From DAOSXA01 sp964526835 (lineage in GTDB: Bacteria; Zixibacteria; MSB-5A5; GN15; FEB-12): 64,000 nucleotides of DNA. The stretch spans positions 1 through 64,000 of the forward strand of contig CAZGMK010000011.1 of NCBI GenBank assembly GCA_964526835.1. The letters run 5' to 3'. The notes beneath the pieces were generated by a model. That model searched no databases. It was not told where the DNA came from and was given only the letters and a program-made list of their open reading frames with translations. Of the stretch, positions 22,718 through 30,299 are shown piece after piece (within the stretch, counting starts at the first letter, position 1; the number at the start of each line of letters is the position of its first letter). Position numbers and translations under genes: made by a program.

Positions 22718-25084
22718 CTACTTCTTCAGCTTCACGACAGTAACCCCGGCGCCGCCTTCATTCCAGTTGCCCAATCGCAGGGAGGCGACATCCTGATGCG
22801 ACCGAAGATATTCGGTCAGAATGCGGCGGAGTCGACCCGTTCCCTTCCCGTGCACGACGTAGACCTGGTTCAAGCCGGCCATGACCGCCCGGTCGAGGTA
22901 CTGCTCAAGGGCCTGCTTCGCCTCGTCGCCGGTCATGCCCAGCAGGTGGATCTCGCGGTTAACATCGTCTTCAACGTCAGCTCGCGGGAGATTGCGTGCG
23001 GGGCGGGCCTCGCTCAGCTTCGCCAGTTTTTCCAGATTACGCAGCTCAACCGTTGTCGTGACACTGCCGACCCGGACCTGCGCCCTCTGGTCGCCTATCA
23101 GGTCGATTATTTCGCCCTCCTTGTCGAACGAGATTACCCGCACCGGATCGCCGACGTCGAACAACGAATGGTCCAGTTTCTCCTCTTCAGGCCGGGTCTG
23201 TTTGCGGCGTTTCTTTATCTGATCGTGGCGTTTCGAGAACTCTTCGTGGAACCGGCGAACGGTGTTCTTATCTGCCTGGGTCCTGCGGATGTCGGCTACC
23301 AGGCGCTCCACCTCGCGGCGGCTTTCTATGATGAACTCCTCGGTTTCGTCCAGGGCCCGCTGCACCTCACGCTCGCCTTTGGTCTTCAGGCGCTCGGTTT
23401 CGGTCTTGTAGAAGGTCTCGAGTTCTTCGGCTCTCTTCAGGCGTTGCTCCAGGCGGCTGCGGTCGGCGCGCAGGTCAGCCAGATCGGACTCCATCTGCGC
23501 AATCAGGTCATCCAGAGAACGCTCTTTGCTTCCGACCATCTTCGAGGCCTTGCGACAAAGCTCCTCGGGCAGGCCCAGCCGCTGCGCGATCTCAATCGCG
23601 TACGAGGCCCCCGGCAGGCCCAGGTGCAGGCGGTAGGTGGGGGCGAGGGTCTCGCGGTCGAACTCCAGGGAAGCGTTCTCGATCTCCGCATACTCCATCG
23701 CCAGGGTTTTCAACTGCGAGTAGTGGGTCGTGGCCAGCATGAGGGCGCCCTTCTCGACCGCATCGAGGATGATCGATTCGGCCAGCGCCGCGCCCTCCAC
23801 CGGATCGGTACCGGCGCCGATCTCGTCCAGGAGCAGCAGGGTGTCCGGGCCGGCGGCCTTGAGGCCGTGGATGATGTTTCGCAGGTGCGAAGAGAACGTC
23901 GACAAGGACAACTCCAGGGACTGCTCATCGCCGATGTCGGCGTTGATGTGCTTGAAAGTACCAATCTCGGACGTCTCTTTGGCGGCGATATGCAGCCCGG
24001 ACCGAGCCATCAACACCGACAAGCCGACAGTTTTGAGCGTGACAGTCTTACCACCGGTATTGGGTCCGGTGATCAGGATGACCTGCCGTTGCTCGCCCAG
24101 CGACAAAGTGGTTGGAACCACCTTCCTGATATCACCCAGTTGAATGACCAGCAGAGGATGGCGGGCATCGATCAGGTGCATCATTGGCTCATCCTTGATG
24201 ACCGCCGCCTCTCCCTTGATCAAATTGGACAGGCGGGCGCAGGCATGGATTCGATCGAGTTGGCCCAACAGCCGGGTGTTCTCTTCGAGCGCCTCGGCGC
24301 GCCTGGCAATCTCCGCCGTAAGATGGCGCAGAATGCGGTCGACCTCCGCGCGTTCCTGCTGCATCAGCAGGTGGAGGCGGTTGTTCATGTCGACCGCAGC
24401 CTTGGGTTCTACATACAGCGTGGCTCCGCTACCGGAACGATCGTGAATTATACCCATGTCGCTTTCGTACCGGCCAGACGGAACCGGGATGACATAGCGA
24501 TCGTTGCGACGCGTTACCACATCATCCTGCCAGCCGCTCTGCTTGTCGCGTCCCGCCAGAATCTTCTGCAGCCGCTGGATGAGCTGCTGGCGCCCGGCCA
24601 GGAGCTCGTTGCGGATCGACTTGAGCTTGGCCGAGGCCCCATCGCGGACGCTTCCGACCTCGTCGATGGCGCGTACTATCTCGCCCCGCAGTTCCGGAAA
24701 TGCCCGCACCTGCTTAAGATACTCGTCAATCAGGGGGCAGTTCTCGCGCTCGTCGGGTGACCAGCCGTGGAGCCTGATGCAGAGGTCTACGAGCTCCAGG
24801 ACGATCAGTATCTCGGGCGGGTCCAAACAGAGACCCTCGGTGAGACTGCGACGAAGCAGTTCCCGGCAGTCGTCCTCGATGCGGGTCAGGGGGAGAGGGT
24901 CGCCGAAGTTGATGATGTCCTTCATCTGGCTGACTTCACACAGGCGTCGACGAACCAGGTCGTTGTTTTCCATCGGGCCGATGTCGATAACCTGCTCTTT
25001 GCCGTACGGAGTCAGGCAGTTGCCTTCCAGGCGTGATATGATCTTCGCGAACTCAAGCGTCTCTATCGTGTGCAAGTCAATCAT
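22718..25084 (-). CDS. mutS2: Endonuclease MutS2
   Basis: 788 residues, normal for MutS2, which acts against recombination intermediates and in ribosome rescue. It has the MutS core and clamp, ATPase Walker A 'LITGPNTGGKT' followed by 'LLLLDEIGAGTDP' (Walker B) and 'MLATTHYSQLK', a coiled coil, a KOW-like segment, and a C-terminal Smr nuclease domain ('REIHLLGMTGDEAKQALEQY', 'VYVVHGKGTGRLRRI'). In Smr the first motif is usually LDLRGM or LDLHG; here it is HLLGM, a mild departure. No Shine-Dalgarno sequence precedes the ATG; TATAAC lies 6 bases upstream. Confidence 0.96.
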   Translation of the reverse strand: MIDLHTIETLEFAKIISRLEGNCLTPYGKEQVIDIGPMENNDLVRRRLCEVSQMKDIINFGDPLPLTRIEDDCRELLRRSLTEGLCLDPPEILIVLELVDLCIRLHGWSPDERENCPLIDEYLKQVRAFPELRGEIVRAIDEVGSVRDGASAKLKSIRNELLAGRQQLIQRLQKILAGRDKQSGWQDDVVTRRNDRYVIPVPSGRYESDMGIIHDRSGSGATLYVEPKAAVDMNNRLHLLMQQERAEVDRILRHLTAEIARRAEALEENTRLLGQLDRIHACARLSNLIKGEAAVIKDEPMMHLIDARHPLLVIQLGDIRKVVPTTLSLGEQRQVILITGPNTGGKTVTLKTVGLSVLMARSGLHIAAKETSEIGTFKHINADIGDEQSLELSLSTFSSHLRNIIHGLKAAGPDTLLLLDEIGAGTDPVEGAALAESIILDAVEKGALMLATTHYSQLKTLAMEYAEIENASLEFDRETLAPTYRLHLGLPGASYAIEIAQRLGLPEELCRKASKMVGSKERSLDDLIAQMESDLADLRADRSRLEQRLKRAEELETFYKTETERLKTKGEREVQRALDETEEFIIESRREVERLVADIRRTQADKNTVRRFHEEFSKRHDQIKKRRKQTRPEEEKLDHSLFDVGDPVRVISFDKEGEIIDLIGDQRAQVRVGSVTTTVELRNLEKLAKLSEARPARNLPRADVEDDVNREIHLLGMTGDEAKQALEQYLDRAVMAGLNQVYVVHGKGTGRLRRILTEYLRSHQDVASLRLGNWNEGGAGVTVVKLKK

Positions 25085-25089
25085 CGTAT

Positions 25090-25095
25090 CGTTAT
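25090..25095 (-). promoter_or_regulatory. -10-like box adjoining the mutS2 start
   Basis: On the minus strand TATAAC-GATACG-ATG: a five-of-six -10 match whose expected start point falls on or next to the start codon. No clear -35; the preceding bases are the cvpA terminator. Confidence 0.35.
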
Positions 25096-25103
25096 ACTCG
25101 AAT

Positions 25104-25130
25104 AGAAAAGGCCGGCCCGAAGGCCGGCCT
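25104..25130 (-). terminator. Terminator between cvpA and mutS2
   Basis: Perfect 9-bp stem AGGCCGGCC / GGCCGGCCT around CGAA; on the minus strand followed by TTTTC. Ends the rpsU-yqeY-cvpA transcript, so mutS2-dnaG-recN need either their own start or read-through. Confidence 0.8.
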
Positions 25131-25160
25131 CAATATAGGCGGGTCGATGTGAAAAGCAAA

Positions 25161-25805
25161 TCAGCTTCTCGGATTGGCCAGTCCGGGATCGAAAAACCGC
25201 TCCATCTGGTAAAGCGTTCGGTGGGCCTGTCGACGATGCTCATCCAGCGCCTGGTTGCCGGTGGAGGCCTGCCCGGGGGCGTAGAGCAGTGTTTGTTCCA
25301 TCTGTGTCATGAAGCTTGGTTTGCTGGGATGGAGGCGAGCGGTCCCCTCGTACATCAGCGGAATGGTTTTGGCCACGGTCGGCCCAAAGAAAGAGCTCTC
25401 AAACGACGTGTAGAAGTAGTTGGGCATTGGCAGGAGAAAGACCAGCATAGTCAAAAAGCCTATCGCCACCCAGCCGCGCAGAAAGCCGATCAGCGCTCCA
25501 CCCATTTGATCTTTACCGCCGATCTGCTTCACATTGGCGATCTTGTAGAACAGCAGCCCGAGAAGCTTGAAAGCCGCATAGCAGAGGGCAAGAAGAATGG
25601 CGAAAGATAAGAATGCTGATATGAGGGGAGAGCCGCCGATCTGTTCATAGACCCAAACCGCGAAGCCGTCGACATAATTCACGCAGACTATTATGGCGAT
25701 GAAGAAGACTATCAGGGCGCTAAGCTCGCGTATGAGTCCCTTCTTCGAGCCCACAACCACCGAAGCCAGCAGAAGAACAATTAGTACAGCGTCAACCCAA
25801 TTCAT
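25161..25805 (-). CDS. cvpA: CvpA-family membrane protein
   Basis: 214 residues with about four membrane helices (near 4-22, 28-45, 63-85 and 100-120) starting 'MNWVDAVLIVLLLASVVVGS', and 'GKDQMGGALIGFLRGWVAIGF', the conserved glycine-rich CvpA block. CvpA proteins sit in the inner membrane and are linked to envelope maintenance; the biochemical role is not settled. It is 64 bases after yqeY and is followed by a terminator. Upstream neighbour of mutS2, a pairing seen in many bacteria. Confidence 0.88.
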   Translation of the reverse strand: MNWVDAVLIVLLLASVVVGSKKGLIRELSALIVFFIAIIVCVNYVDGFAVWVYEQIGGSPLISAFLSFAILLALCYAAFKLLGLLFYKIANVKQIGGKDQMGGALIGFLRGWVAIGFLTMLVFLLPMPNYFYTSFESSFFGPTVAKTIPLMYEGTARLHPSKPSFMTQMEQTLLYAPGQASTGNQALDEHRRQAHRTLYQMERFFDPGLANPRS

Positions 25806-25869
25806 ACACTACTACTCCTGTGAGTATGGGATTGGCCTTATCTGATTCGAAATATAGGGGGAGTTAAAA

Positions 25870-26316
25870 CTAATTCGCAAGCATTTCCATGGCCAGCTTG
25901 TTGACCTGTTTGCCGTCGGCGCGCCCCCTGACCCGGGGCATGACCGCCTGCATGACTCTTCCGACGTCTTTGACCGACTCGGCCCCGAGCTCGTCGATGG
26001 CCGATCTGATTATTTCACGGAGCTTGTCCTCGTCGAGTCGCTCGGGCAGGTACTCTTCGATTATCTGCAGTTCGGTCCTGGCCTTGTCAACCAGGTCGCT
26101 GCGCTGGCCCTTCTCGAATTGCTCGATCGAGTCACGCACTTTCTTGCCCTGGGCGGCGAGAGCCGTGATTACATCCTGATCGGTCAGGTCTTCGCCCTTG
26201 TCGATACGGGCGTATTTGAGAGCGGACTTGAGGCCCCGCAGGACGGTCAGTTTGTCTTTCTGGCCGGCCTTCAGGGCCTCAATGATGTCCTGATCTAATC
26301 GCTTCTCAAGCGACAT
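25870..26316 (-). CDS. yqeY: GatB/YqeY-domain protein
   Basis: 148 residues, standard for YqeY: 'MSLEKRLDQDIIEALKAGQKDKLTVLRGLKSALKYARID' start, 'IIEEYLPERLDEDKLREII' centre, and 'VMPRVRGRADGKQVNKLAMEML' end. The domain resembles the tRNA-binding tail of GatB and is thought to assist tRNA-dependent amidation, but its role is unproven. It overlaps the rpsU stop by one base, so it is translationally coupled to rpsU, a conserved arrangement. Confidence 0.93.
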   Translation of the reverse strand: MSLEKRLDQDIIEALKAGQKDKLTVLRGLKSALKYARIDKGEDLTDQDVITALAAQGKKVRDSIEQFEKGQRSDLVDKARTELQIIEEYLPERLDEDKLREIIRSAIDELGAESVKDVGRVMQAVMPRVRGRADGKQVNKLAMEMLAN

Positions 26317-26516
26317 TAACGACTCCTCATGCGGAATTTCATCCGCCGAGCTTTGCGCCGAGCCGCGGCCATCTTGCGTTTACGGGCCTCGGACGGCTTC
26401 TCGTAATGCTGATGTTTCTTTATATCGCTAAGGATACCGGCTTTTTCGCAGAATTTGTTAAAGCGTCTCAGAGCCCTTTCAAAAGACTCGTCGTCGCGTA
26501 CTTTAACTCCAGTCAA
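26316..26516 (-). CDS. rpsU: 30S ribosomal protein S21
   Basis: 66 residues with the basic C-terminal 'RKRKMAAARRKARRMKFRMRSR' (residues about 45-66) and 'VRDDESFERALRRFNKFCEKAG', both diagnostic. S21 helps 16S rRNA pair with mRNA during initiation. The start codon is TTG at 26516 with a strong GGGGTGA about 8 bases upstream. First gene of the rpsU-yqeY-cvpA operon. Confidence 0.96.
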   Translation of the reverse strand: MTGVKVRDDESFERALRRFNKFCEKAGILSDIKKHQHYEKPSEARKRKMAAARRKARRMKFRMRSR

Positions 26517-26579
26517 AGAGTGTCACCCCCCTTCGACTGGGTTGGTCCATATTTGGAGCGTTTGCTGGGCATATTACTC

Positions 26580-26619
26580 ATCTTATCGGATAAGATAGGG
26601 CCGAGGTTAGGAAAGTCAA
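26580..26619 (-). promoter_or_regulatory. rpsU operon promoter with overlapping palindrome
   Basis: On the minus strand TTGACT (26619-26614), 16-base spacer, TATCTT (26597-26592). An 8-bp inverted repeat ATCTTATC-G-GATAAGAT... (26580-26596) covers the -10 box and start region and could be an operator. Confidence 0.5.
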
Positions 26620-26723
26620 GCTATTTGCTGAAGCCTGTTACTGCCGTGAAATGCAGCGGGCGCCACCTTTCAGGTGCGACAGATCTGCTAAGTCCAATAA
26701 CTCCACCGGCGTTCACTCACCTC

Positions 26724-27053
26724 TCATTCCAGCCACCTGAGCCGGTCGGCTCCGCGGTTGGACATGAAGTGAAAGTGGATATGGTTGATCTCCTGGCAAT
26801 ATCCGTTGTTAATTGCCAGGCGGAAGTGGTCGGCGATGCCAAGCTTCTCGGCTATCAACTTAGCCTTGGCGCAGAGCATCGACAGCATCTCCGGCGTGGC
26901 CTCGTAGAAGTTCCGTACTTCTTCTTTCGGGATGATCAACAGGTGGACTTTGTCCTTGGGGCGATGGTCGGCGATGACGATACACTCGGTGTCTTCGTGG
27001 AAGATCTTCGCCGGCTGTTCGCGATTCATGATACGGGTGAATATCGATGGCAT
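26724..27053 (-). CDS. HIT-family (histidine triad) nucleotide-binding protein
   Basis: 109 residues. It has the triad H91-I-H93-F-H95 in 'EINHIHFHFM' and the N-terminal 'SIFTRIMNREQPAKIFHEDT' of HinT/PKCI-like enzymes, which hydrolyse purine nucleoside phosphoramidates. Full length. There is no Shine-Dalgarno sequence; on the minus strand TTGACT (27087-27082), a 16-base spacer and TACCTT (27065-27060) end 6 bases before the ATG, so the mRNA may be leaderless. It stands alone on the minus strand, 207 bases before the rpsU start. Confidence 0.94.
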   Translation of the reverse strand: MPSIFTRIMNREQPAKIFHEDTECIVIADHRPKDKVHLLIIPKEEVRNFYEATPEMLSMLCAKAKLIAEKLGIADHFRLAINNGYCQEINHIHFHFMSNRGADRLRWLE

Positions 27054-27169
27054 GGCAGGAAGGTAGGTATTGGCAAGCCCAAGTCAAGTGATGCCGGGTT
27101 CTGTGGTCTCTTGCTGGCGCGAAGGCGATGAAGGCATTGATGTTAAGTCCGCAATGCAATTGTACCGCA

Positions 27170-27192
27170 GGGGCGGGTTTCAAACCCGCCCC
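27170..27192. repeat. Perfect palindrome, 11-bp arms
   Basis: GGGGCGGGTTT / AAACCCGCCCC separated by one C. In non-coding DNA; too tight a loop for a hairpin without opening the inner pairs. Confidence 0.7.
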
Positions 27193-27254
27193 GGGAGCTC
27201 AACTGACATGTGGTGAAGTAGTTTGCCTTCGGGAGGAGAAGTATCTCGAAAGGT

Positions 27255-27277
27255 GTCAAAACCCCTGTGGTTTTGAC
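27255..27277. repeat. Hairpin GTCAAAACC / GGTTTTGAC
   Basis: Structural twin of 1743-1765; two stem pairs are changed G-C to A-T on both sides and both loops fit CYTGY. Confidence 0.65.
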
Positions 27278-27373
27278 GTTGATCCCGTAAACGGGTCCCT
27301 GCGTAAGACCCCAACCAAAAAGGCAGGCCCATGATGAATAGGCCTGCCGCAATTCACGAGTCACACCGCTCAA

Positions 27374-27814
27374 CTACCCGAGATGGGTGCCGTCCATGTA
27401 CATTTGCAGGTATCGATTCTCAATCTCGATGTGGCGGCGTTGCGCCTCCATGACATCGCCCTGCGACATCAGTCCGATGATCTTCTTTCCGTCCATGATC
27501 GGTACATAACGGATGTTGTTCTTTGACATCAGGCCGGCGACGTAGGAGATATCATCAGTGGGCAGGCCGATCAGCAGGTCGGTCGCCATGAGGTCTTTCG
27601 CCTTGAGCTTCTCGAAGTCAGCCGAATCCTTGTGCACCGCGCGGAAGATGTCCTTGTCGTCGACGATCCCCTTCAACTCGCCCTTGCTGTCGATGACAGG
27701 CAGACACCCGATCTTCTTGTTGATCATCGTCTCCATCATGTCGAGGACCGAAGCTTCCGGACCGACCGAGATGACATCTCGCTTTTCCTTTTCCAGTCTT
27801 GACTTAACAAGCAT
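27374..27814 (-). CDS. Two-CBS-domain protein
   Basis: 146 residues from ATG 27814, with AGAGGT 6 bases upstream; the longer frame to 27865 has no signal. Two tandem CBS motifs: 'VISVGPEASVLDMMETMINK...GCLPVIDSKGELKGIVDDKDIF' and 'TDLLIGLPTDDISYVAGLMSKNNIRYVPIMDGKKIIGLMSQGDVM' (each given as segments). CBS pairs bind adenine nucleotides and gate partner proteins; here there is no fused effector, so it is a stand-alone sensor of unknown partner. Divergent from 27962. Confidence 0.9.
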   Translation of the reverse strand: MLVKSRLEKEKRDVISVGPEASVLDMMETMINKKIGCLPVIDSKGELKGIVDDKDIFRAVHKDSADFEKLKAKDLMATDLLIGLPTDDISYVAGLMSKNNIRYVPIMDGKKIIGLMSQGDVMEAQRRHIEIENRYLQMYMDGTHLG

Positions 27815-27941
27815 ACAGTACCTCTTGTTTGCGTCCTTGTCCCGTAATCCGGCGCCCGTGCGCACAAAGACCCGGTCACTCCCTTTTTGGAACGATTCGC
27901 GATCCCTTTTGTTGCCGGGACAAGAGGTTTCCTTGGCAATC

Positions 27942-27950
27942 TGGTATAAG
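27942..27950 (+). promoter_or_regulatory. Extended -10 promoter of the 27962 gene
   Basis: TGG-TATAAG, followed by an AT-rich run leading directly into the ATG 11 bases later. No clear -35, as expected for an extended -10 promoter. Confidence 0.5.
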
Positions 27951-27961
27951 ATATATATATT

Positions 27962-28636
27962 ATGTCTGTGAAGTCAAACGGAAAATCGTGTAGGTTGCTG
28001 CCGCTCTTTATCTTGGCGCTGGCTTTCATCGCCGGAATAGTATCGCCCGACGATGATGACCCCATACTGGACCATTACTCATCGCGGGCGGCCTCGGTAT
28101 TCGATACACGCAATCCGTGGCGCACAGGGGCGGTATTCAGCTTCGAGGCCCGCACCCTGCTCAAGAAGTACATTGACGATTCCTATGTTACGACCGATTC
28201 GATGGTCAGCCGTCACTGGTACAGTTTCGGGCAACTGGATTCCCAGGTTGTATTGCGGGCCAGTGACGATGGTCTGCTCAACCGCGTTGACTTCTCTTAT
28301 CCCAATGTCTTCGAGGGGGAGTACCGGTTCAATTTCTTCCCCAACGACACCGGGGGCAAGACCATTGCCCTGGGCTTTGACGTGGTGGCCGAAGAAGCAA
28401 GAGCGCCGGCGGGCCTGGCCGTAATCGACCGTGACTACTACTACCTGCACCGTCTGTACCTGTACTATCCCGACCGCAAAAACTATCGGAAGTACTCGCG
28501 ATCATTTCGTTTCGTCGAGGAGAAAGGGATGATCGTCGCCGACTCGATCTGGGTCGTGGCCTCGCGTTTCGGGCTATTGTCCAATGAGTACTTCCGTATT
28601 GAGACCAACATCTACGACATTCGGGTCAGGCCCTGA
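27962..28636 (+). CDS. Conserved-looking secreted protein of unknown function
   Basis: 224 residues. An N-terminal hydrophobic segment (about 12-27, 'LPLFILALAFIAGIVS') suggests a signal peptide or anchor; the rest is rich in aromatic and acidic residues ('RHWYSFGQLDSQVV', 'YYYLHRLYLYYPDRKNYRKY') and is probably an extracytoplasmic beta-rich domain. I do not recognise the family. The start has no ribosome-binding site; an extended -10 (TGGTATAAG, 27942-27950) places the transcript start about 5 bases before the ATG. It lies 56 bases before uppS, which has its own promoter motif. Confidence 0.7.
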   Translation: MSVKSNGKSCRLLPLFILALAFIAGIVSPDDDDPILDHYSSRAASVFDTRNPWRTGAVFSFEARTLLKKYIDDSYVTTDSMVSRHWYSFGQLDSQVVLRASDDGLLNRVDFSYPNVFEGEYRFNFFPNDTGGKTIALGFDVVAEEARAPAGLAVIDRDYYYLHRLYLYYPDRKNYRKYSRSFRFVEEKGMIVADSIWVVASRFGLLSNEYFRIETNIYDIRVRP

Positions 28637-28651
28637 GGCGGCTCTCGAATC

Positions 28652-28681
28652 TTGTTGCCTTATCTCTGGTTAGCCCCTAAC
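28652..28681 (+). promoter_or_regulatory. Candidate uppS promoter (TTGTTG-N18-CCTAAC)
   Basis: TTGTTG at 28652, then 18 bases ending GCC, then CCTAAC at 28676. The same arrangement, TTGTTG-N18 (ending GCC)-TCTAAG, precedes xseA. Predicted transcript start lies about 5 bases before the uppS ATG. Confidence 0.45.
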
Positions 28682-28692
28682 ATTGTCGCACT

Positions 28693-29457
28693 ATGACCGA
28701 ACCCGCCGATCGACTCAAGCAGACTGTCCTGGCGCGTCCGGAGCGCATCCCCAGCCATGTCGCGATCATCATGGACGGCAACGGGCGCTGGGCCGCCAAG
28801 CGCAACAAGCCTCGTACTTTCGGGCATGAGGCGGGAGTGGAGGCGGTTCGCAGGGTAGTCCGCGCCGCGGGCGAGATCGGGCTGAAGTACATGACCCTCT
28901 ACACTTTTTCGGTCGAGAACTGGCAGCGGCCGGCCGACGAGGTCGAGGCGCTGATGTCGCTGCTGACCCGTACGACGCTGGCCGAGATGGCCGAGCTGAT
29001 GGACAACGATGTCAAGCTGATCACCATCGGCCGCACCGGTGCGTTGTCCTCATCGCAGCGCGAGGCCCTCGCCGCGGCTCAGGAGCAGACCCGCGATAAC
29101 AAGGGCCTGGTGTTGATTCTCGCTCTCAATTACGGTGGGCGAACCGAGATACTCGATGCGGTCAAGGCCATCGCCAATTCCGTCCGGGGCGGGTTCATCG
29201 ACCCGGCCGATGTCGACGAGGAGCTGTTCAGTCAGTTCCTCTATACGGCGGACATCCCTGACCCGGATCTGCTGATTCGGACATCGGGCGAAAGGCGGAT
29301 ATCCAACTTCCTTCTCTGGCAGACCAGCTACACCGAGCTACACATCATCGATACGTTGTGGCCGGATTTCGGACGCCGCGAGTTGTTCGAGGCCATCATT
29401 GATTACCAGGGACGAAAGCGGCGGTTTGGCCGTGTACACCAGGAAGAGCAGGAGTGA
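28693..29457 (+). CDS. uppS: Isoprenyl transferase (undecaprenyl diphosphate synthase)
   Basis: 254 residues. It condenses isopentenyl diphosphate onto farnesyl diphosphate to make the C55 carrier lipid for cell-wall synthesis. 'HVAIIMDGNGRWAAKRNKPR' holds the catalytic aspartate, followed by 'GHEAGVEAVRRVV', 'TLYTFSVENWQRP' and the C-terminal 'PDLLIRTSGERRISNFLLWQ' signature. There is no Shine-Dalgarno sequence. The stop overlaps the GTG start of cdsA by four bases, so the two are coupled. Confidence 0.97.
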   Translation: MTEPADRLKQTVLARPERIPSHVAIIMDGNGRWAAKRNKPRTFGHEAGVEAVRRVVRAAGEIGLKYMTLYTFSVENWQRPADEVEALMSLLTRTTLAEMAELMDNDVKLITIGRTGALSSSQREALAAAQEQTRDNKGLVLILALNYGGRTEILDAVKAIANSVRGGFIDPADVDEELFSQFLYTADIPDPDLLIRTSGERRISNFLLWQTSYTELHIIDTLWPDFGRRELFEAIIDYQGRKRRFGRVHQEEQE

Positions 29458-30299
29458 GCCGGAACCTGATCGCCCGTCTTGCGGTGGCCGCGGTAGCTAT
29501 CCCGATTATTCTCTGGATCTGTTACCAGGGAGGCGCCTGGCTGTTCGCCATGCTGCTCCTTTTCGCCATCATCGGCATGGGGGAATTCCTGATCGCCGAA
29601 GGGTTTGGCCTTCGAAGCTTCTGGTTCTTTCTGGCTCAGGCGGTTCTCATATCGACCTATGGCGCCGCCGCCGGCCGACTGACTTTCAGCGTCGAGGCCG
29701 AGTCCACTCAGTTCTCGCTGAGCCCGCTCGTAATCCTGATCACGTTTTACGCCGTCAGCGCCATGCTGATGGCCATGGGGCGACGTTCGCCGTCCGAGAT
29801 TTTCGCTCGCCACTCGCGCCTTTTCTGGGGCGTTACGTATCTGTCGATCCTGTATGCGGTGGTATATCGAGTCGGTCAGGGTTGGCATGGGATCAGCGGG
29901 GGCGATTTGCTGCTGTTCCTGTTCGGTTTGCTGTGGCTTGGCGACACGGCTGCGATGTTCATCGGCAAGTGGCTCGGACGACATAAGTTGGCGCCCACTG
30001 TATCCCCGAACAAGACCGTCGAGGGTCTTATCGGCGGGATAGCCGGAGCGCTCGTGATCGGCCTGGTGATGTACTTTTGGAAGCTGTCGACGCTCGGACT
30101 CGCCCCTGTTCTGATACTGGCCGTCGGGTGCTCGATTTGCGGTCAGCTTGGCGATCTGGTCGAGTCAATGTGGAAACGGTCGCTGGGGATCAAGGACTCC
30201 TCGGCCATCATTCCCGGGCACGGCGGCGTGCTAGATCGCTTTGATTCGTTGCTGTTTGGGGCGCCGTTCATGTTTGCCTGGTTTCACCTCTTTGTATGA
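29454..30299 (+). CDS. cdsA: Phosphatidate cytidylyltransferase
   Basis: 281 residues with about eight membrane helices. It makes CDP-diacylglycerol from phosphatidate and CTP in the inner membrane. The C-terminal family signature is exact: 'SMWKRSLGIKDSSAIIPGHG' then 'GVLDRFDSLLF'. The start is GTG overlapping the uppS stop (GTGA). Its stop overlaps the ATG of the next gene, continuing a run of coupled genes. In many bacteria dxr and rseP follow uppS-cdsA; here a UbiA-like gene does. Confidence 0.96.
   Translation: MSRNLIARLAVAAVAIPIILWICYQGGAWLFAMLLLFAIIGMGEFLIAEGFGLRSFWFFLAQAVLISTYGAAAGRLTFSVEAESTQFSLSPLVILITFYAVSAMLMAMGRRSPSEIFARHSRLFWGVTYLSILYAVVYRVGQGWHGISGGDLLLFLFGLLWLGDTAAMFIGKWLGRHKLAPTVSPNKTVEGLIGGIAGALVIGLVMYFWKLSTLGLAPVLILAVGCSICGQLGDLVESMWKRSLGIKDSSAIIPGHGGVLDRFDSLLFGAPFMFAWFHLFV

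Larger units (their letters stand above)
27054..27373. other. Intergenic region with three hairpins
   Basis: Contains the HIT-gene promoter, then GGGGCGGGTTT-C-AAACCCGCCCC (27170-27192, 11-bp perfect stem), GTCAAAACC/GGTTTTGAC (27255-27277), and CCCGT/ACGGG (27284-27295). A minus-strand terminator for the CBS gene may be among the structures near 27310-27345. No gene is seen. Confidence 0.6.

Noticed and set aside
22697..24760. 687-residue plus-strand frame opposite mutS2
   Set aside because: Shadow of mutS2, whose domains are complete on the minus strand.
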